Source: an uncultured Lysobacteraceae bacterium (GTDB taxonomy: Bacteria > Pseudomonadota > Gammaproteobacteria > Xanthomonadales > Rhodanobacteraceae). From it: a stretch of DNA of 14,333 nucleotides. Below are positions 1-8,022 of this stretch, in pieces (position 1 is the first letter of the stretch; the number at the start of each line of letters is the position of its first letter). Location of the stretch: the NCBI GenBank assembly GCA_946482585.1, contig CAMLSI010000081.1, positions 1 through 14,333 of the forward strand. The letters are read 5' to 3'. The translations under genes were made by a program, and so were the position numbers. Under the pieces are notes generated by a model that ran no database searches, had not been told where the DNA came from, and was given only the letters and a program-made list of their open reading frames with translations.

Positions 1-1
1 T

Positions 2-223
2 GGCAAGGTCAAGAAGGGCGAGGTCTACGACGCGGTCGTCGTGCGCACCAAGAAGGGTGTGCGTCGCGCCGATGGTTCGCTGATCCGCTTCGACGGCAAC
101 GCCGCGGTGCTGCTCAACAACAAGCTCGAGCCGATCGGCACGCGCATCTTCGGACCGGTCACGCGCGAGCTGCGCGGCGAGAAGTTCATGAAGATCGTTT
201 CGCTCGCGCCCGAAGTGCTGTAA
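2..223 (+). CDS. rplN: 50S ribosomal protein L14, 3' part (5' end outside window)
   Basis: L14 is a 23S rRNA-binding protein of the large subunit at the subunit interface (family knowledge). The reading frame is already open at base 2 and gives 73 residues ending ...[15 protein letters not shown]. This matches the C-terminal part of L14, about 120 residues in full. Characteristic stretches are [23 protein letters not shown] and [13 protein letters not shown]. An internal GTG at 41 is not a real start because the L14 homology runs through it to the window edge. The gene lies 13 bp upstream of rplX, the standard spc-operon order. Identification is certain; only the start is missing. Confidence 0.97.
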   Translation, partial: GKVKKGEVYDAVVVRTKKGVRRADGSLIRFDGNAAVLLNNKLEPIGTRIFGPVTRELRGEKFMKIVSLAPEVL

Positions 224-236
224 CGGGGTTTACGCC

Positions 237-551
237 ATGAATCGTATCCGTAAGGGTGATCGCGTCGTTGTGATCACCGGCAAGAACAAAGGTCAGACGG
301 GTGAAGTCCTGCGAATCGCGGAAGATCGCGTGTTCGTTGCCGGCATGAATCTGATCAAGCGCCACACGAAGCCGAATCCGCAGGCCAATCAGCCGGGCGG
401 TATCGTCGAGCGTGAGGCCTCCATCCATAATTCCAACGTGCAGCTGGTCAATCCGGCGACGGGCAAGGGCGAACGCGTCGGCTACAAAGTCCTCGAGGAC
501 GGCCGCAAAGTGCGCGTGTTTCGCAAGTCCGGCGAAATGGTTGACGCTTGA
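237..551 (+). CDS. rplX: 50S ribosomal protein L24
   Basis: L24 is an assembly-initiator protein that binds the 5' region of 23S rRNA. The product is 104 residues, the usual proteobacterial length. A KOW motif occupies roughly residues 3-30 ([20 protein letters not shown]), followed by the L24 block [12 protein letters not shown] and [18 protein letters not shown]. The ATG at 237 begins MNRIRKGD, as in the family. The gene sits between rplN and rplE and ends 11 bp before the rplE start, so the two are probably translationally coupled. No defects are seen. Confidence 0.97.
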   Translation: MNRIRKGDRVVVITGKNKGQTGEVLRIAEDRVFVAGMNLIKRHTKPNPQANQPGGIVEREASIHNSNVQLVNPATGKGERVGYKVLEDGRKVRVFRKSGEMVDA

Positions 552-562
552 GGATTGCCGTA

Positions 563-1102
563 ATGACCCGCCTTGAAAAACACTATAAAGATGTCGTCGT
601 ACCCAAGCTGATGGAGCGCTTCGGCTACGCCAACGTCATGCAGGTACCTCGTCTGACCAAGATCACGCTGAACATGGGCGTGGGTGAAGCGGTCGGCAAC
701 AAGAAGGTGCTTGAGAACGCGGTTGACGACATGGCCAAGATCTCTGGTCAGAAGCCGGTTACGACCAAGGCGCGTGTTTCGGTCGCCTCGTTCAAGATCC
801 GCGAAGGCTGGCCGATCGGCTGCAAAGTCACGCTCCGCCGCGCACACATGTTCGAGTTCCTCGATCGCCTGGTCAGCGTCGCCCTGCCGCGCGTCCGTGA
901 CTTCCGCGGTGTGTCGGGTCGCGCGTTCGACGGCCGCGGCAACTACAACATGGGCATCAAGGAACAGATCATCTTCCCGGAAATCGATTTCGACCAGGTC
1001 GACGCCATGCGCGGCATGGACATCTCGATCGCGACGACTGCGAAGTCCGACGAAGAAGCTCGTGCCCTGCTCGAAGCGTTCAGCTTCCCGTTCCGCAACT
1101 GA
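563..1102 (+). CDS. rplE: 50S ribosomal protein L5
   Basis: L5 binds 5S rRNA and helps form the central protuberance. The chosen ATG at 563 gives [22 protein letters not shown] and a 179-residue protein, exactly the common length. A TTG at 548 would extend it by five residues and overlap the rplX stop, but it is disfavoured because the purine-rich TGAGGA at 549-554 is correctly placed for 563. Family blocks seen include [36 protein letters not shown] and the C-terminal [25 protein letters not shown]. In E. coli the S8 repressor binds mRNA at this start. The E. coli-type ACUAC/GUAGU stem is not visible here. Confidence 0.97.
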   Translation: MTRLEKHYKDVVVPKLMERFGYANVMQVPRLTKITLNMGVGEAVGNKKVLENAVDDMAKISGQKPVTTKARVSVASFKIREGWPIGCKVTLRRAHMFEFLDRLVSVALPRVRDFRGVSGRAFDGRGNYNMGIKEQIIFPEIDFDQVDAMRGMDISIATTAKSDEEARALLEAFSFPFRN

Positions 1103-1118
1103 TTTCGAGGATTCCGAA

Positions 1119-1424
1119 ATGGCAAAGACCTGCATGGTGAATCGCGAAACCAAGCGCGAGAAGCTGGCGAAGAAGTACGCGAACAAGCGCGCCGAACTGA
1201 AGAAGATCGTCAGCAGCGTCGACGCGTCGTACGAAGACAAGATGGACGCAGCTGCAAAGCTGCAGAAGCTGCCGCGCGACTCCAGTCCGGCGCGTCAGCG
1301 CAATCGTTGTGAATTGACCGGCCGCAGTCGCGGCGTCTACCGCAAGTTCGGCCTCGGCCGCAACAAATTGCGTGAGGCGACCATGCGCGGCGACGTTCCC
1401 GGTCTGCGCAAAGCCAGCTGGTAA
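1119..1424 (+). CDS. rpsN: 30S ribosomal protein S14 (zinc-free type)
   Basis: S14 is a late-assembling protein of the 30S head. The ATG at 1119 gives a 101-residue protein, [17 protein letters not shown]..., ending [11 protein letters not shown], the size of E. coli S14. The signature [29 protein letters not shown] is present. Only scattered cysteines are seen and no paired CxxC motifs, so this is the long zinc-independent form. AGGA at 1108-1111 lies 7 nt before the start. The frame is open further upstream inside rplE, but that part is arginine- and serine-rich shadow coding with no S14 homology. Confidence 0.97.
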   Translation: MAKTCMVNRETKREKLAKKYANKRAELKKIVSSVDASYEDKMDAAAKLQKLPRDSSPARQRNRCELTGRSRGVYRKFGLGRNKLREATMRGDVPGLRKASW

Positions 1425-1463
1425 GTCCAGCGGATATCGGTGCTAACTTAAGGATTCATTTCA

Positions 1464-1859
1464 ATGAGCATGACTGATCCCATCGCCGACATGTTCACCC
1501 GCATTCGCAATGCCCAGCTCACGGGCAAGGCGACGGTGCGCATGCCGAGCTCCAAGATCAAGCTGGCCCTGGCCAAGCTGCTGAAAGACGAAGGCTACAT
1601 CCGCGACGCGCAGATCAACGACGTCGAGGGCAAGCCGGAACTCGAAATCGCCCTGAAGTATTACCAGGGTAAGCCGGTCATCGAGCGTCTGGAGCGCGTG
1701 TCGCGTTCCGGTCTGCGCGTTTACCGCGGCAAGGACGCGCTGCCCAAGGTTCTGGGCGGTCTGGGCATCTCCATCGTTTCGACGTCCAGTGGCGTCATGA
1801 CCGATGCGCAGGCACGGGCGAAGGGCCTGGGCGGCGAAGTCATCGGCCTGGTCGCCTAA
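1464..1859 (+). CDS. rpsH: 30S ribosomal protein S8
   Basis: S8 binds helix 21 of 16S rRNA in the 30S platform. In enterobacteria it also represses spc-operon translation. The product is 131 residues starting [18 protein letters not shown], with the C-terminal signature [29 protein letters not shown], all typical. AAGGA at 1450-1454 is 9 nt upstream of the ATG. The 39-bp gap after rpsN (1425-1463) is longer than most junctions here, but I see only the ribosome binding site in it. Confidence 0.97.
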   Translation: MSMTDPIADMFTRIRNAQLTGKATVRMPSSKIKLALAKLLKDEGYIRDAQINDVEGKPELEIALKYYQGKPVIERLERVSRSGLRVYRGKDALPKVLGGLGISIVSTSSGVMTDAQARAKGLGGEVIGLVA

Positions 1860-1872
1860 GAGGAGATTGCCA

Positions 1873-2400
1873 ATGTCCCGCGTAGCAAAACTGCCGATCG
1901 CTCTGCCGAAGGGCGTCGAATGTCAGGTGGCCGCCGATGGCGTCACCGTGAAAGGCCCGAAGGGCTCGCTGAAGTCCGTCGCGTTCCCGGGCGTCGAAAT
2001 CGCCGTCAACGGCGGCGAGCTCACCTGCAAGCCCGTCGCCATCGCTGACGACAAGCTCGCCGGTACCGCGCGTGCCGTGATCAACAACATGGTCAAGGGC
2101 GTCAGCGAAGGCTATGTCCGCAAGCTCGAGCTGGTCGGCGTCGGTTACCGCGCTGCGATGCAGGGCAAGGACCTGAGCCTCACGCTCGGCTTCTCGCATC
2201 CGGTCGTGTTCAAGGCGCCGGAAGGCGTCGCGCTGGAAACGCCGAGCCAGACCGAAATCCTGATCAAGGGTGCGGACAAGCAGGCCGTTGGCCAGGCTGC
2301 CGCCAAGATCCGCGGTTTCCGTCCGCCGGAGCCCTACAAGGGCAAGGGCGTGCGGTACTCCGGCGAGAAGATCACCTTGAAGGAAGCCAAGAAGGCCTAA
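1873..2400 (+). CDS. rplF: 50S ribosomal protein L6
   Basis: L6 binds 23S rRNA near the sarcin-ricin loop and the factor-binding site. The ATG at 1873 follows AGGAGA (1861-1866) by 6 nt and gives 175 residues, [17 protein letters not shown].... The open frame runs 23 codons further upstream into rpsH, but that extension has no L6 homology and no ribosome binding site. Two L6 repeats are recognisable. The C-terminal signature [25 protein letters not shown] is complete. The gene starts 13 bp after rpsH and is followed by an unusual 62-bp spacer with a hairpin. Confidence 0.97.
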   Translation: MSRVAKLPIALPKGVECQVAADGVTVKGPKGSLKSVAFPGVEIAVNGGELTCKPVAIADDKLAGTARAVINNMVKGVSEGYVRKLELVGVGYRAAMQGKDLSLTLGFSHPVVFKAPEGVALETPSQTEILIKGADKQAVGQAAAKIRGFRPPEPYKGKGVRYSGEKITLKEAKKA

Positions 2401-2410
2401 TTGCGTGAAC

Positions 2411-2429
2411 GCCCGGTCTTCGGCCGGGC
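2411..2429 (+). promoter_or_regulatory. GC hairpin between rplF and rplR
   Basis: GCCCGG at 2411-2416 pairs with CCGGGC at 2424-2429. A U-G and a C-G pair can extend the stem to 8 bp, closing a 3-nt UUC loop. It lies 10 bp after the rplF stop and 33 bp before the rplR start. It is followed by TTCTCC rather than a run of T, so it is not a strong terminator. It could act as an attenuator, an mRNA-stability element or a processing site. Which of these is not decided by the sequence. Confidence 0.45.
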
Positions 2430-2462
2430 TTCTCCATAACCCTTCAGCTTCGGAGAATGACG

Positions 2463-2816
2463 ATGGACAAGAACGTTTCCCGCCTGCGCCGCGCCAAATC
2501 GACGCGCGCACGCATCCGTACCCTGGCGATCGCGCGGCTGACCGTGCACCGTACGGGTCAGCACATCTATGCGCAGGTCATCGCGCCCTCCGGCGACAAA
2601 GTCATCGCTGCAGCTTCCACGCTGCAGGACTCGGTCATCGAAGGCCTCAAGGGTACGAAGAACAAGACCGCTGCGGCGGCGGTCGGCAAGGCCATTGCCG
2701 AGCGCGCCAAGGCTGCCGGCATCGAAGCCGTTGCGTTCGATCGCTCGGGCTTCAAGTATCACGGCCGCATCCAGGCTCTGGCCGATGCAGCGCGTGAGGC
2801 TGGCCTCAAGTTCTAA
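2463..2816 (+). CDS. rplR: 50S ribosomal protein L18
   Basis: L18 binds 5S rRNA together with L5 in the central protuberance. Two ATGs lie in frame, at 2457 and 2463. I chose 2463 because GGAG at 2452-2455 is 7 nt upstream of it but only 1 nt from the first ATG. The resulting 117-residue [19 protein letters not shown] protein also matches the family length and N-terminus. Conserved blocks are [33 protein letters not shown] and [26 protein letters not shown]. Confidence 0.96.
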   Translation: MDKNVSRLRRAKSTRARIRTLAIARLTVHRTGQHIYAQVIAPSGDKVIAAASTLQDSVIEGLKGTKNKTAAAAVGKAIAERAKAAGIEAVAFDRSGFKYHGRIQALADAAREAGLKF

Positions 2817-2960
2817 GCACCAAAACCGATTCGATGGCACTTGGGAACCGGACGGCAGTCCTCAGTTCGGTTTCCGGTCGATCGGCAGAAACACCACAAC
2901 TCCAAGCGGCCAAGGCCGTAAGCAACGTGTCCCGCTCCGTCGGGACCACCAAGGTGCACT
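2817..2960 (+). promoter_or_regulatory. Structured spacer between rplR and rpsE (two hairpins)
   Basis: This 144-bp gap is the longest inside the spc part of the window. Hairpin A: GGAACCGGAC (2844-2853) pairs with GTTCGGTTTCC (2865-2875), giving ten pairs with one bulged T and one G-U pair around an 11-nt loop. Hairpin B: GTCCCG (2929-2934) pairs with CGGGAC (2941-2946) around a 6-nt loop, ending 5 nt before the rpsE ribosome binding site. No credible sigma70 promoter or open reading frame was seen. A role as an internal mRNA leader controlling rpsE translation, or as a processing site, is inference. Confidence 0.45.
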
Positions 2961-3473
2961 ATGTCTTCCAACGAACGTGAAAACAGCGACGGCATGCTGG
3001 AGAAGTTGATCGCCGTCAACCGCGTGGCCAAGACGGTCAAAGGCGGTCGGCAGATGAGCTTCACGGCATTGACGGTCGTCGGCGACGGCGACGGCAAGGT
3101 CGGCTTCGGCTATGGCAAGGCGCGCGAAGTGCCGGTCGCCATTCAGAAGGCGATGGAACGCGCGCGTCGCAACATGACGAGCGTCAAGCTCAATGAAGGC
3201 ACCCTGTGGCACGCCGTCAAGGCCAACCACGGCGCGGCCAAGGTCTTCATGCAGCCGGCTTCGGCCGGTACCGGCGTGATTGCCGGCGGTGCGATGCGCG
3301 CCGTTCTCGAAGTGGTCGGCGTGAAGAACGTGCTTGCGAAGGCCGTGGGTTCGCGCAATCCGATCAATCTGGTGCGTGCGACGATCAAGGGCCTGGTCGC
3401 GATGGCTTCCCCGGATCGCATCGCCGCCAAGCGTGGCAAGAGCGTTGCTGAGGTGACTGGTCATGGCGAATAA
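2961..3473 (+). CDS. rpsE: 30S ribosomal protein S5
   Basis: S5 contributes to decoding fidelity and lines the mRNA entry channel. The product is 170 residues, starting [29 protein letters not shown]. The S5 N-terminal RNA-binding domain spans about residues 12-78 ([35 protein letters not shown]). The C-terminal domain follows, with [25 protein letters not shown] and [17 protein letters not shown]. The start follows AAGG (2951-2954). A structured 144-nt spacer precedes it, and the 3' end overlaps rpmD by 11 bp. Confidence 0.97.
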   Translation: MSSNERENSDGMLEKLIAVNRVAKTVKGGRQMSFTALTVVGDGDGKVGFGYGKAREVPVAIQKAMERARRNMTSVKLNEGTLWHAVKANHGAAKVFMQPASAGTGVIAGGAMRAVLEVVGVKNVLAKAVGSRNPINLVRATIKGLVAMASPDRIAAKRGKSVAEVTGHGE

Positions 3474-3660
3474 CACTGAAAAAACCGTGCGCGTGCGCCT
3501 GGTCAAGGGTCTGCGCGGCGTGCAGGCACGTCACCGTCTGAGCGTGAAGGCCCTCGGCCTGAGCAAGCTCAACGACGTGCGCGAACTGAAGGACAGCCCG
3601 CAGGTGCGTGGCCTCATCAACACGGTCTACTACCTGGTAGCCGTGGAAAACCAGGCCTGA
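3463..3660 (+). CDS. rpmD: 50S ribosomal protein L30
   Basis: L30 is a small protein of the large subunit. The product is 65 residues. It contains [54 protein letters not shown] written here as the whole L30 fold: the start block [11 protein letters not shown], the middle [15 protein letters not shown] and the end [15 protein letters not shown]. It starts inside rpsE with an 11-bp overlap. GAGGTGA at 3450-3456 is 6 nt before the ATG, within rpsE coding sequence, which points to translational coupling with S5. Confidence 0.96.
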   Translation: MANNTEKTVRVRLVKGLRGVQARHRLSVKALGLSKLNDVRELKDSPQVRGLINTVYYLVAVENQA

Positions 3661-3685
3661 GCCCTCTAGGAATTCGGAGTACATC

Positions 3686-4120
3686 ATGCGTCTCAATACG
3701 CTCAAGCCCGCCGACGGCGCCCGCAAGGATCGTGTCCGCGTCGGTCGCGGTATCGGTTCCGGCCTCGGCAAGACCGCGGGTCGTGGTCACAAGGGTCAGT
3801 ACGCGCGCACCGGTAAAGGCAAGGTCAAGGCCGGTTTCGAAGGCGGTCAGATGCCGCTGCAGCGCCGCCTGCCGAAGGTCGGTTTCCGGTCGAAGACCGC
3901 TCACGAAGTCAGCGAAGTCCTGCTGTATAAGCTCGACTCGCTCAACGTCGACGTCATCGATTTCGATGTGCTGCGTGCGGCCGGTCTCGTCGAGGCGCGC
4001 GCCAAGCACGCCAAGATCGTGAAGAAGGGCGACATCAAGCGCGCGGTCAAGCTGAAGGGCGTGGCGGTCACCGCCGGCGCCAAGGCCGCGATCGAGGCAG
4101 CCGGCGGCAGCGCGGAGTAA
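3686..4120 (+). CDS. rplO: 50S ribosomal protein L15
   Basis: L15 is a late-assembly protein that binds 23S rRNA through a long basic N-terminal extension. The product is 144 residues, identical in length to E. coli L15. The glycine-rich N-terminus (residues 19-40, [19 protein letters not shown]) and [17 protein letters not shown] are diagnostic. GGAG at 3676-3679 is 6 nt before the ATG. The stop lies 4 bp before secY, whose ribosome binding site is embedded in the rplO 3' end. Confidence 0.97.
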   Translation: MRLNTLKPADGARKDRVRVGRGIGSGLGKTAGRGHKGQYARTGKGKVKAGFEGGQMPLQRRLPKVGFRSKTAHEVSEVLLYKLDSLNVDVIDFDVLRAAGLVEARAKHAKIVKKGDIKRAVKLKGVAVTAGAKAAIEAAGGSAE

Positions 4121-4124
4121 TTTC

Positions 4125-5435
4125 ATGGCAGCAAACCAGGCCAATGCGCTTGCTTCGCTCGGTAAATTCGCCGAGATCAAGCAGCGCATCCTGTTTGTGA
4201 TCGGTGCGTTGATCGTTTATCGCCTCGGCACCTTCATCCCGGTGCCGGGCGTCAACCCGGAAGCCATGACCCGCCTGATCGAACAACAGGGCGGCATCCT
4301 GGACATGTTCAACATGTTCTCCGGCGGTGCGCTGGAACGCATGTCGATCTTCGCACTGAACGTCGTACCGTACATCTCGGCATCGATCATCGTGCAACTG
4401 TTCACGACCGTGGTTCCCAGCCTCGCGCAGTTGCGCAAGGAAGGCGAGTCCGGCCGTCGTACGATCACCAAGTACACGCGCTTCGGCGCCGTCGGCTTGG
4501 CGGCGTTCCAGGCTTTCGGCGTTTCGGTGGCGCTGTCCGGTCAGACCGGCGTGGTCTACAACCCGGGGCCGGGATTCATCTTTGCGGCTGTCGTCGGGCT
4601 GACCGCCGGCACGATGTTCCTGATGTGGCTGGGTGAGCAGATCACGGAGCGTGGTATCGGCAACGGTATTTCGCTGCTGATCTTTGCGGGTATCGTTGCC
4701 GGTCTGCCTGGCGCTGTCGTTCATACGCTGAACATGGCGCGCGAAGGTCAGCTGAATCCGCTCATGGTCATCACGGTACTCGCCATCGTCCTGCTCGTGA
4801 CCGCTTTCGTGGTCTTCGTCGAGCGCGGCCAGCGCCGCATCACGGTGAACTACGCGCGGCGAATGGGCGGTGCAAAGGCCTACATGAACCAGAGCTCGCA
4901 CCTGCCGTTGAAGCTCAACATGTCGGGTGTGATTCCGGCGATCTTCGCGTCGTCGCTGATCATGTTCCCCGCGACCGCGGCGACTTGGTTCAGCAAGTCC
5001 GGCGAGGTTCGCTGGTTGCAGATCCTCACGACGGGTCTGACGCCGGGCCAGCCGGTCTACATGATCGTGTTTGCGGTGCTCATCGTCGTTTTCGCGTTCT
5101 TCTACACGGCTCTCGTGTTCAATTCGCAGGAAACGGCCGACAACCTCAAAAAGCAGGGAGCGCTGATTCCGGGTATCCGTCCGGGCAAGGCGACCGCCGA
5201 CTATATCGATCGGGTGCTCACGCACCTGACCGCAGCTGGCGCGATCTATCTTGTCGCGGTCTGTCTGATTCCCGACATCCTGCGCAATGCCTGGAACGTG
5301 CCGTTTTATTTCGGCGGTACCTCGCTCCTGATCGTCGTTGTCGTGGTGATGGATTTCACCGCGCAGGTCCAGGCGCATCTGGTATCGCATCAGTACGGCA
5401 GTCTGTTGAAGAAATCGAATCTGCGCGGCCGCTGA
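4125..5435 (+). CDS. secY: Preprotein translocase subunit SecY
   Basis: SecY is the protein-conducting channel of the Sec translocon in the inner membrane. It works with SecE, SecG and SecA. The product is 436 residues with ten hydrophobic segments, as expected. Visible landmarks are the N-terminal amphipathic segment and TM1 ([22 protein letters not shown], from residue 21), the plug region [15 protein letters not shown] (residues 56-70), and [15 protein letters not shown] (79-93). Also present are [19 protein letters not shown] (169-187) and the SecA/ribosome-contacting loop with the key arginine R352 in [12 protein letters not shown] at 4114-4117 inside rplO gives 7-nt spacing to the ATG. 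The gene is intact and closes the spc segment; rpmJ does not follow. Confidence 0.97.
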   Translation: MAANQANALASLGKFAEIKQRILFVIGALIVYRLGTFIPVPGVNPEAMTRLIEQQGGILDMFNMFSGGALERMSIFALNVVPYISASIIVQLFTTVVPSLAQLRKEGESGRRTITKYTRFGAVGLAAFQAFGVSVALSGQTGVVYNPGPGFIFAAVVGLTAGTMFLMWLGEQITERGIGNGISLLIFAGIVAGLPGAVVHTLNMAREGQLNPLMVITVLAIVLLVTAFVVFVERGQRRITVNYARRMGGAKAYMNQSSHLPLKLNMSGVIPAIFASSLIMFPATAATWFSKSGEVRWLQILTTGLTPGQPVYMIVFAVLIVVFAFFYTALVFNSQETADNLKKQGALIPGIRPGKATADYIDRVLTHLTAAGAIYLVAVCLIPDILRNAWNVPFYFGGTSLLIVVVVVMDFTAQVQAHLVSHQYGSLLKKSNLRGR

Positions 5436-5442
5436 GCCGCGC

Positions 5443-5468
5443 AGTTCCCCCGCATGAAGACGGGGACT
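5443..5468 (+). promoter_or_regulatory. Imperfect hairpin just after secY
   Basis: AGT (5443-5445) plus CCCCG (5448-5452) pair with CGGGG (5461-5465) plus ACT (5466-5468). This gives an 8-bp stem with a 2-nt bulge and an 8-nt loop, starting 8 bp after the secY stop. There is no following T-tract, so termination would be weak. It may define the 3' end of the spc message or stabilise it. This is inference only. Confidence 0.35.
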
Positions 5469-5495
5469 AGGGGTTACCTCGGGGCTTGCTCCGTG

Positions 5496-5516
5496 GCGGG
5501 ATTTGTCAAATCCCGC
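5496..5516. repeat. Perfect 21-bp dyad centred on the alpha-operon -35 box
   Basis: The left arm GCGGGATTTG (5496-5505) and right arm CAAATCCCGC (5507-5516) are exact reverse complements flanking a single T at 5506. The -35 hexamer TTGTCA (5503-5508) lies across the centre. Either a dimeric regulator binds here as an operator, or the transcript from secY forms a hairpin. No strong T-run follows, so termination is the weaker reading. Confidence 0.6.
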
Positions 5517-5538
5517 GAACCAGGGTACAATTTTCAGT
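5503..5538 (+). promoter_or_regulatory. Sigma70 promoter of the alpha operon
   Basis: TTGTCA (-35, 5503-5508, five of six consensus bases) is followed after exactly 17 bp by TACAAT (-10, 5526-5531, five of six). Transcription would start near 5538, about 35 nt upstream of the rpsM ATG. This is the best promoter in the window and separates spc from alpha, as in other gammaproteobacteria. Some read-through from secY may also occur. Confidence 0.8.
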
Positions 5539-5572
5539 TCACTGCGCTTTAAGCCCGTTCGGAGAGATTTAC

Positions 5573-5929
5573 ATGGCGCGCATTGCAGGTGTCAACCTGC
5601 CGGTCCACAAGCATGTGTGGGTCGGTTTGCAGAGTATTTACGGCATCGGCCGCTCTCGGTCGAAGAAAGTTTGCGACGCTGCCGGCGTCAAATCGTCGGG
5701 CAAGATCAAAGACTTGACCGAAGCGGAAGTCGAGAAGCTGCGCCATGAGATCGCCAAGTACACGGTCGAAGGTGATCTTCGCCGTGAAGTGGGCATGAGC
5801 ATCAAGCGCCTGATCGATCTGGGCTGCTATCGTGGCCTGCGTCATCGTCGCGGTCTGCCGGTGCGCGGCCAGCGTACCCGCACCAACGCTCGTACCCGTA
5901 AGGGTCCGCGTCGTGCGATCAAGAAGTAA
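5573..5929 (+). CDS. rpsM: 30S ribosomal protein S13
   Basis: S13 sits in the head of the 30S subunit, contacts the P-site tRNA and forms bridges to L5. The ATG at 5573 gives 118 residues, [19 protein letters not shown]..., the E. coli length. The helix-two-turn-helix region with [16 protein letters not shown] and the basic tail [20 protein letters not shown] are typical. GGAGAG at 5561-5566 is 6 nt upstream. The frame stays open to 5486, but that stretch crosses the promoter and is not S13. It is the first gene after the alpha promoter. Confidence 0.97.
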   Translation: MARIAGVNLPVHKHVWVGLQSIYGIGRSRSKKVCDAAGVKSSGKIKDLTEAEVEKLRHEIAKYTVEGDLRREVGMSIKRLIDLGCYRGLRHRRGLPVRGQRTRTNARTRKGPRRAIKK

Positions 5930-5947
5930 TGGATTCGGACAGAACCT

Positions 5948-6340
5948 ATGAATAAGCCGGCAGCTGCCAAGACCAAGAAGAAGATCAAGCGCGTAGTGAC
6001 GGACGGTATCGTCCACGTGCAGGCCTCCTTCAACAACACCGTAATCACCATCACCGATCGCCAGGGCAACGCGCTGTCCTGGGCGACCTCCGGTGGCGCC
6101 GGCTTCCGCGGCTCGCGCAAATCTACGCCGTTCGCTGCGCAGGTCGCCGCCGAGAAGGCCGGTCGCGCCGCGCTCGACTACGGTCTGAAGACGCTTGAAG
6201 TTCGCATCAAAGGCCCAGGCCCGGGACGCGAATCGGCCGTGCGTTCGCTGAATGCGCTCGGCTACAAGGTCACCAACATCATTGACGTCACGCCGATCCC
6301 GCATAACGGCTGCCGTCCGCCCAAGCGTCGCCGCGTGTAA
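5948..6340 (+). CDS. rpsK: 30S ribosomal protein S11
   Basis: S11 lies on the 30S platform near the mRNA exit and the Shine-Dalgarno helix. The product is 130 residues with a lysine-rich start ([24 protein letters not shown]). It also has the signatures [26 protein letters not shown] (positions about 39-64) and [18 protein letters not shown]. Its upstream region has only a weak GGA (5937-5939), so translation probably depends on coupling to rpsM, 18 bp upstream. Confidence 0.97.
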   Translation: MNKPAAAKTKKKIKRVVTDGIVHVQASFNNTVITITDRQGNALSWATSGGAGFRGSRKSTPFAAQVAAEKAGRAALDYGLKTLEVRIKGPGPGRESAVRSLNALGYKVTNIIDVTPIPHNGCRPPKRRRV

Positions 6341-6351
6341 GGAGCTCCGAC

Positions 6352-6978
6352 ATGGCACGTTATATCGGTCCCACCTGCAAGCTGGCGCGCCGCGAAGGCG
6401 CCGACCTCAGCCTCAAGAGCCCGGCCCGCGCGGTCGACTCCAAGTGCAAGCTCGAGCAGAAGCCGGGTCAGCACGGCGCCGCCCGTAAGGGCAAGCTGTC
6501 CGACTACGCAGTTCAGTTGCGCGAGAAGCAGAAGGTCAAGCGTATCTATGGTCTGCTGGAACGTCAGTTCCGCAGCTACTACGCGAAGGCGTCGCGCAAG
6601 AAGGGCAATACCGGCGAATCGCTGCTGCAAATGCTCGAACAGCGCCTCGACAATGTCGTCTATCGCATGGGCTTCGCGGTCACGCGTACCCAGGCCCGCC
6701 AGCTCGTTTCGCACAAGGCGATCGAAGTGAACGGCAAGAAGGTCAACCTGGCTTCTTTCCAGGTCAAGGCCGGCGACAGCATCACCGTTTCTGAAAATTC
6801 GCGCAGTCAGCTGCGTATCCAGGAAGCGCTGACGTTGTCGCAGGAAATGGATCTGGCGCCGAACTGGGTCGAAGTCGACGCGAAGAAGTTCAGCGGCATG
6901 TTCAAGTCAGTGCCGGAGCGCTCGGACCTCCCGTCCGACATCAACGAAGCGCTGATCGTCGAACTTTATTCGAAGTAA
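6352..6978 (+). CDS. rpsD: 30S ribosomal protein S4
   Basis: S4 is a primary 16S rRNA binder that starts 30S assembly. In E. coli it also represses the alpha operon through a pseudoknot at rpsM. The product is 208 residues. The N-terminal domain contains [12 protein letters not shown] and [25 protein letters not shown]. The S4 RNA-binding domain follows at about 99-160 ([36 protein letters not shown] region). The C-terminus is [20 protein letters not shown]. The zinc-binding cysteine cluster of some S4 proteins is absent. GGAG at 6341-6344 is 7 nt before the ATG. Confidence 0.97.
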   Translation: MARYIGPTCKLARREGADLSLKSPARAVDSKCKLEQKPGQHGAARKGKLSDYAVQLREKQKVKRIYGLLERQFRSYYAKASRKKGNTGESLLQMLEQRLDNVVYRMGFAVTRTQARQLVSHKAIEVNGKKVNLASFQVKAGDSITVSENSRSQLRIQEALTLSQEMDLAPNWVEVDAKKFSGMFKSVPERSDLPSDINEALIVELYSK

Positions 6979-6996
6979 TTCTGGAGAGTCGGGTAC

Positions 6997-7992
6997 ATGG
7001 CCCATTCGTCTACCACCGTTCTGCGCGCCCGCGGTATTGGCGTGGAGCGCGTCGGCGCCAACCGCGCCAAGGTGATCGTCGAGCCGCTTGAACGCGGTTT
7101 CGGTCACACGCTCGGCAATGCGCTGCGCCGCGTGCTGCTGTCGTCCATTCCGGGCGCGGCCATCACGGAAGTCGAGATCGATGGCGTGCTGCACGAGTAC
7201 ACGACGCTCGAAGGTCTGCAGGAGGACGTCATCGAAGTCCTGCTGAATCTCAAAGACGTCGCGATCCGCATGCACGGTCAGGATGAAGCGACGCTGAGCC
7301 TTTCCCGCAAGGGCAAGGGCGTCGTCACGGCCGGCGACATCAAGGTCGATCACAACGTCGAGATCGTGAATCCCGATCACGTGATCTGTCATCTGACGAA
7401 AGACATCGCGCTCAACATGCGGCTGAAGATCGTTCGCGGCGTCGGCTACCAGCCGGCGACGGCGCGTCGTCTGCCGGAAGAAGAGACGCGTCCGATCGGT
7501 CGTCTGCAGCTCGATGCCTCGTTCTGTCCGGTCCGTCGCGTTGCGTACGAAGTCGACGCTGCCCGCGTCGAACAGCGTACCGACCTCGACAAGCTCGTGC
7601 TCGACGTGGAAACCAACGGCACGATCGACGCCGAAGACGCGGTCCGCAAGGCTGCTGAAATCGTGCAGGATCAGCTGTCGGTCTTCGGCGACTTCACGCG
7701 TCGCGAAAGCGCCGACACGAAGGCCGAGAAGGGCGGCGTTGACCCGTTGCTGCTGCGTCCGATCGACGATCTGGAGCTGACCGTGCGTTCGGCCAACTGC
7801 CTTAAGGCCGAGAGCATCTACTACATCGGCGATCTCGTGCAGAAGACCGAAGTCGAGCTGCTGAAGACGCCGAACCTGGGCAAGAAGTCGCTCACCGAGA
7901 TCAAGGACGTGCTGGGTGCGCGTGGCTTGTCGCTCGGCATGAAGCTCGAGAACTGGCCGCCGATGGGTCTGACCCACGGCATGATGGGTTGA
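6997..7992 (+). CDS. rpoA: RNA polymerase subunit alpha
   Basis: RpoA dimerises to scaffold RNA polymerase assembly, and its C-terminal domain binds UP-element DNA and activators. The product is 331 residues. The N-terminal domain (about 1-230) contains [25 protein letters not shown] and [17 protein letters not shown] short linker (about 232-245) follows, then the C-terminal domain [24 protein letters not shown] with R264, equivalent to the DNA-contacting R265 of E. coli, and [19 protein letters not shown]. The tail [14 protein letters not shown] resembles Xanthomonadales RpoA as I recall it. GGAGAG at 6983-6988 is 8 nt upstream. Confidence 0.98.
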   Translation: MAHSSTTVLRARGIGVERVGANRAKVIVEPLERGFGHTLGNALRRVLLSSIPGAAITEVEIDGVLHEYTTLEGLQEDVIEVLLNLKDVAIRMHGQDEATLSLSRKGKGVVTAGDIKVDHNVEIVNPDHVICHLTKDIALNMRLKIVRGVGYQPATARRLPEEETRPIGRLQLDASFCPVRRVAYEVDAARVEQRTDLDKLVLDVETNGTIDAEDAVRKAAEIVQDQLSVFGDFTRRESADTKAEKGGVDPLLLRPIDDLELTVRSANCLKAESIYYIGDLVQKTEVELLKTPNLGKKSLTEIKDVLGARGLSLGMKLENWPPMGLTHGMMG

Positions 7993-8022
7993 TCCCGTCA
8001 GGATCACCAAGGAAACACGACC

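Noticed and set aside
4068..5390. 440-codon minus-strand open frame opposite secY
   Set aside because: It is extremely charged (R, D, H, E, Q), the reverse-complement image of a hydrophobic membrane protein. SecY on the plus strand is unmistakable.
5454..5552. 32-codon plus-strand frame between secY and rpsM, considered as rpmJ
   Set aside because: The product has no L36-like basic N-terminus or cysteine motif and no ribosome binding site, and the frame spans the alpha promoter.
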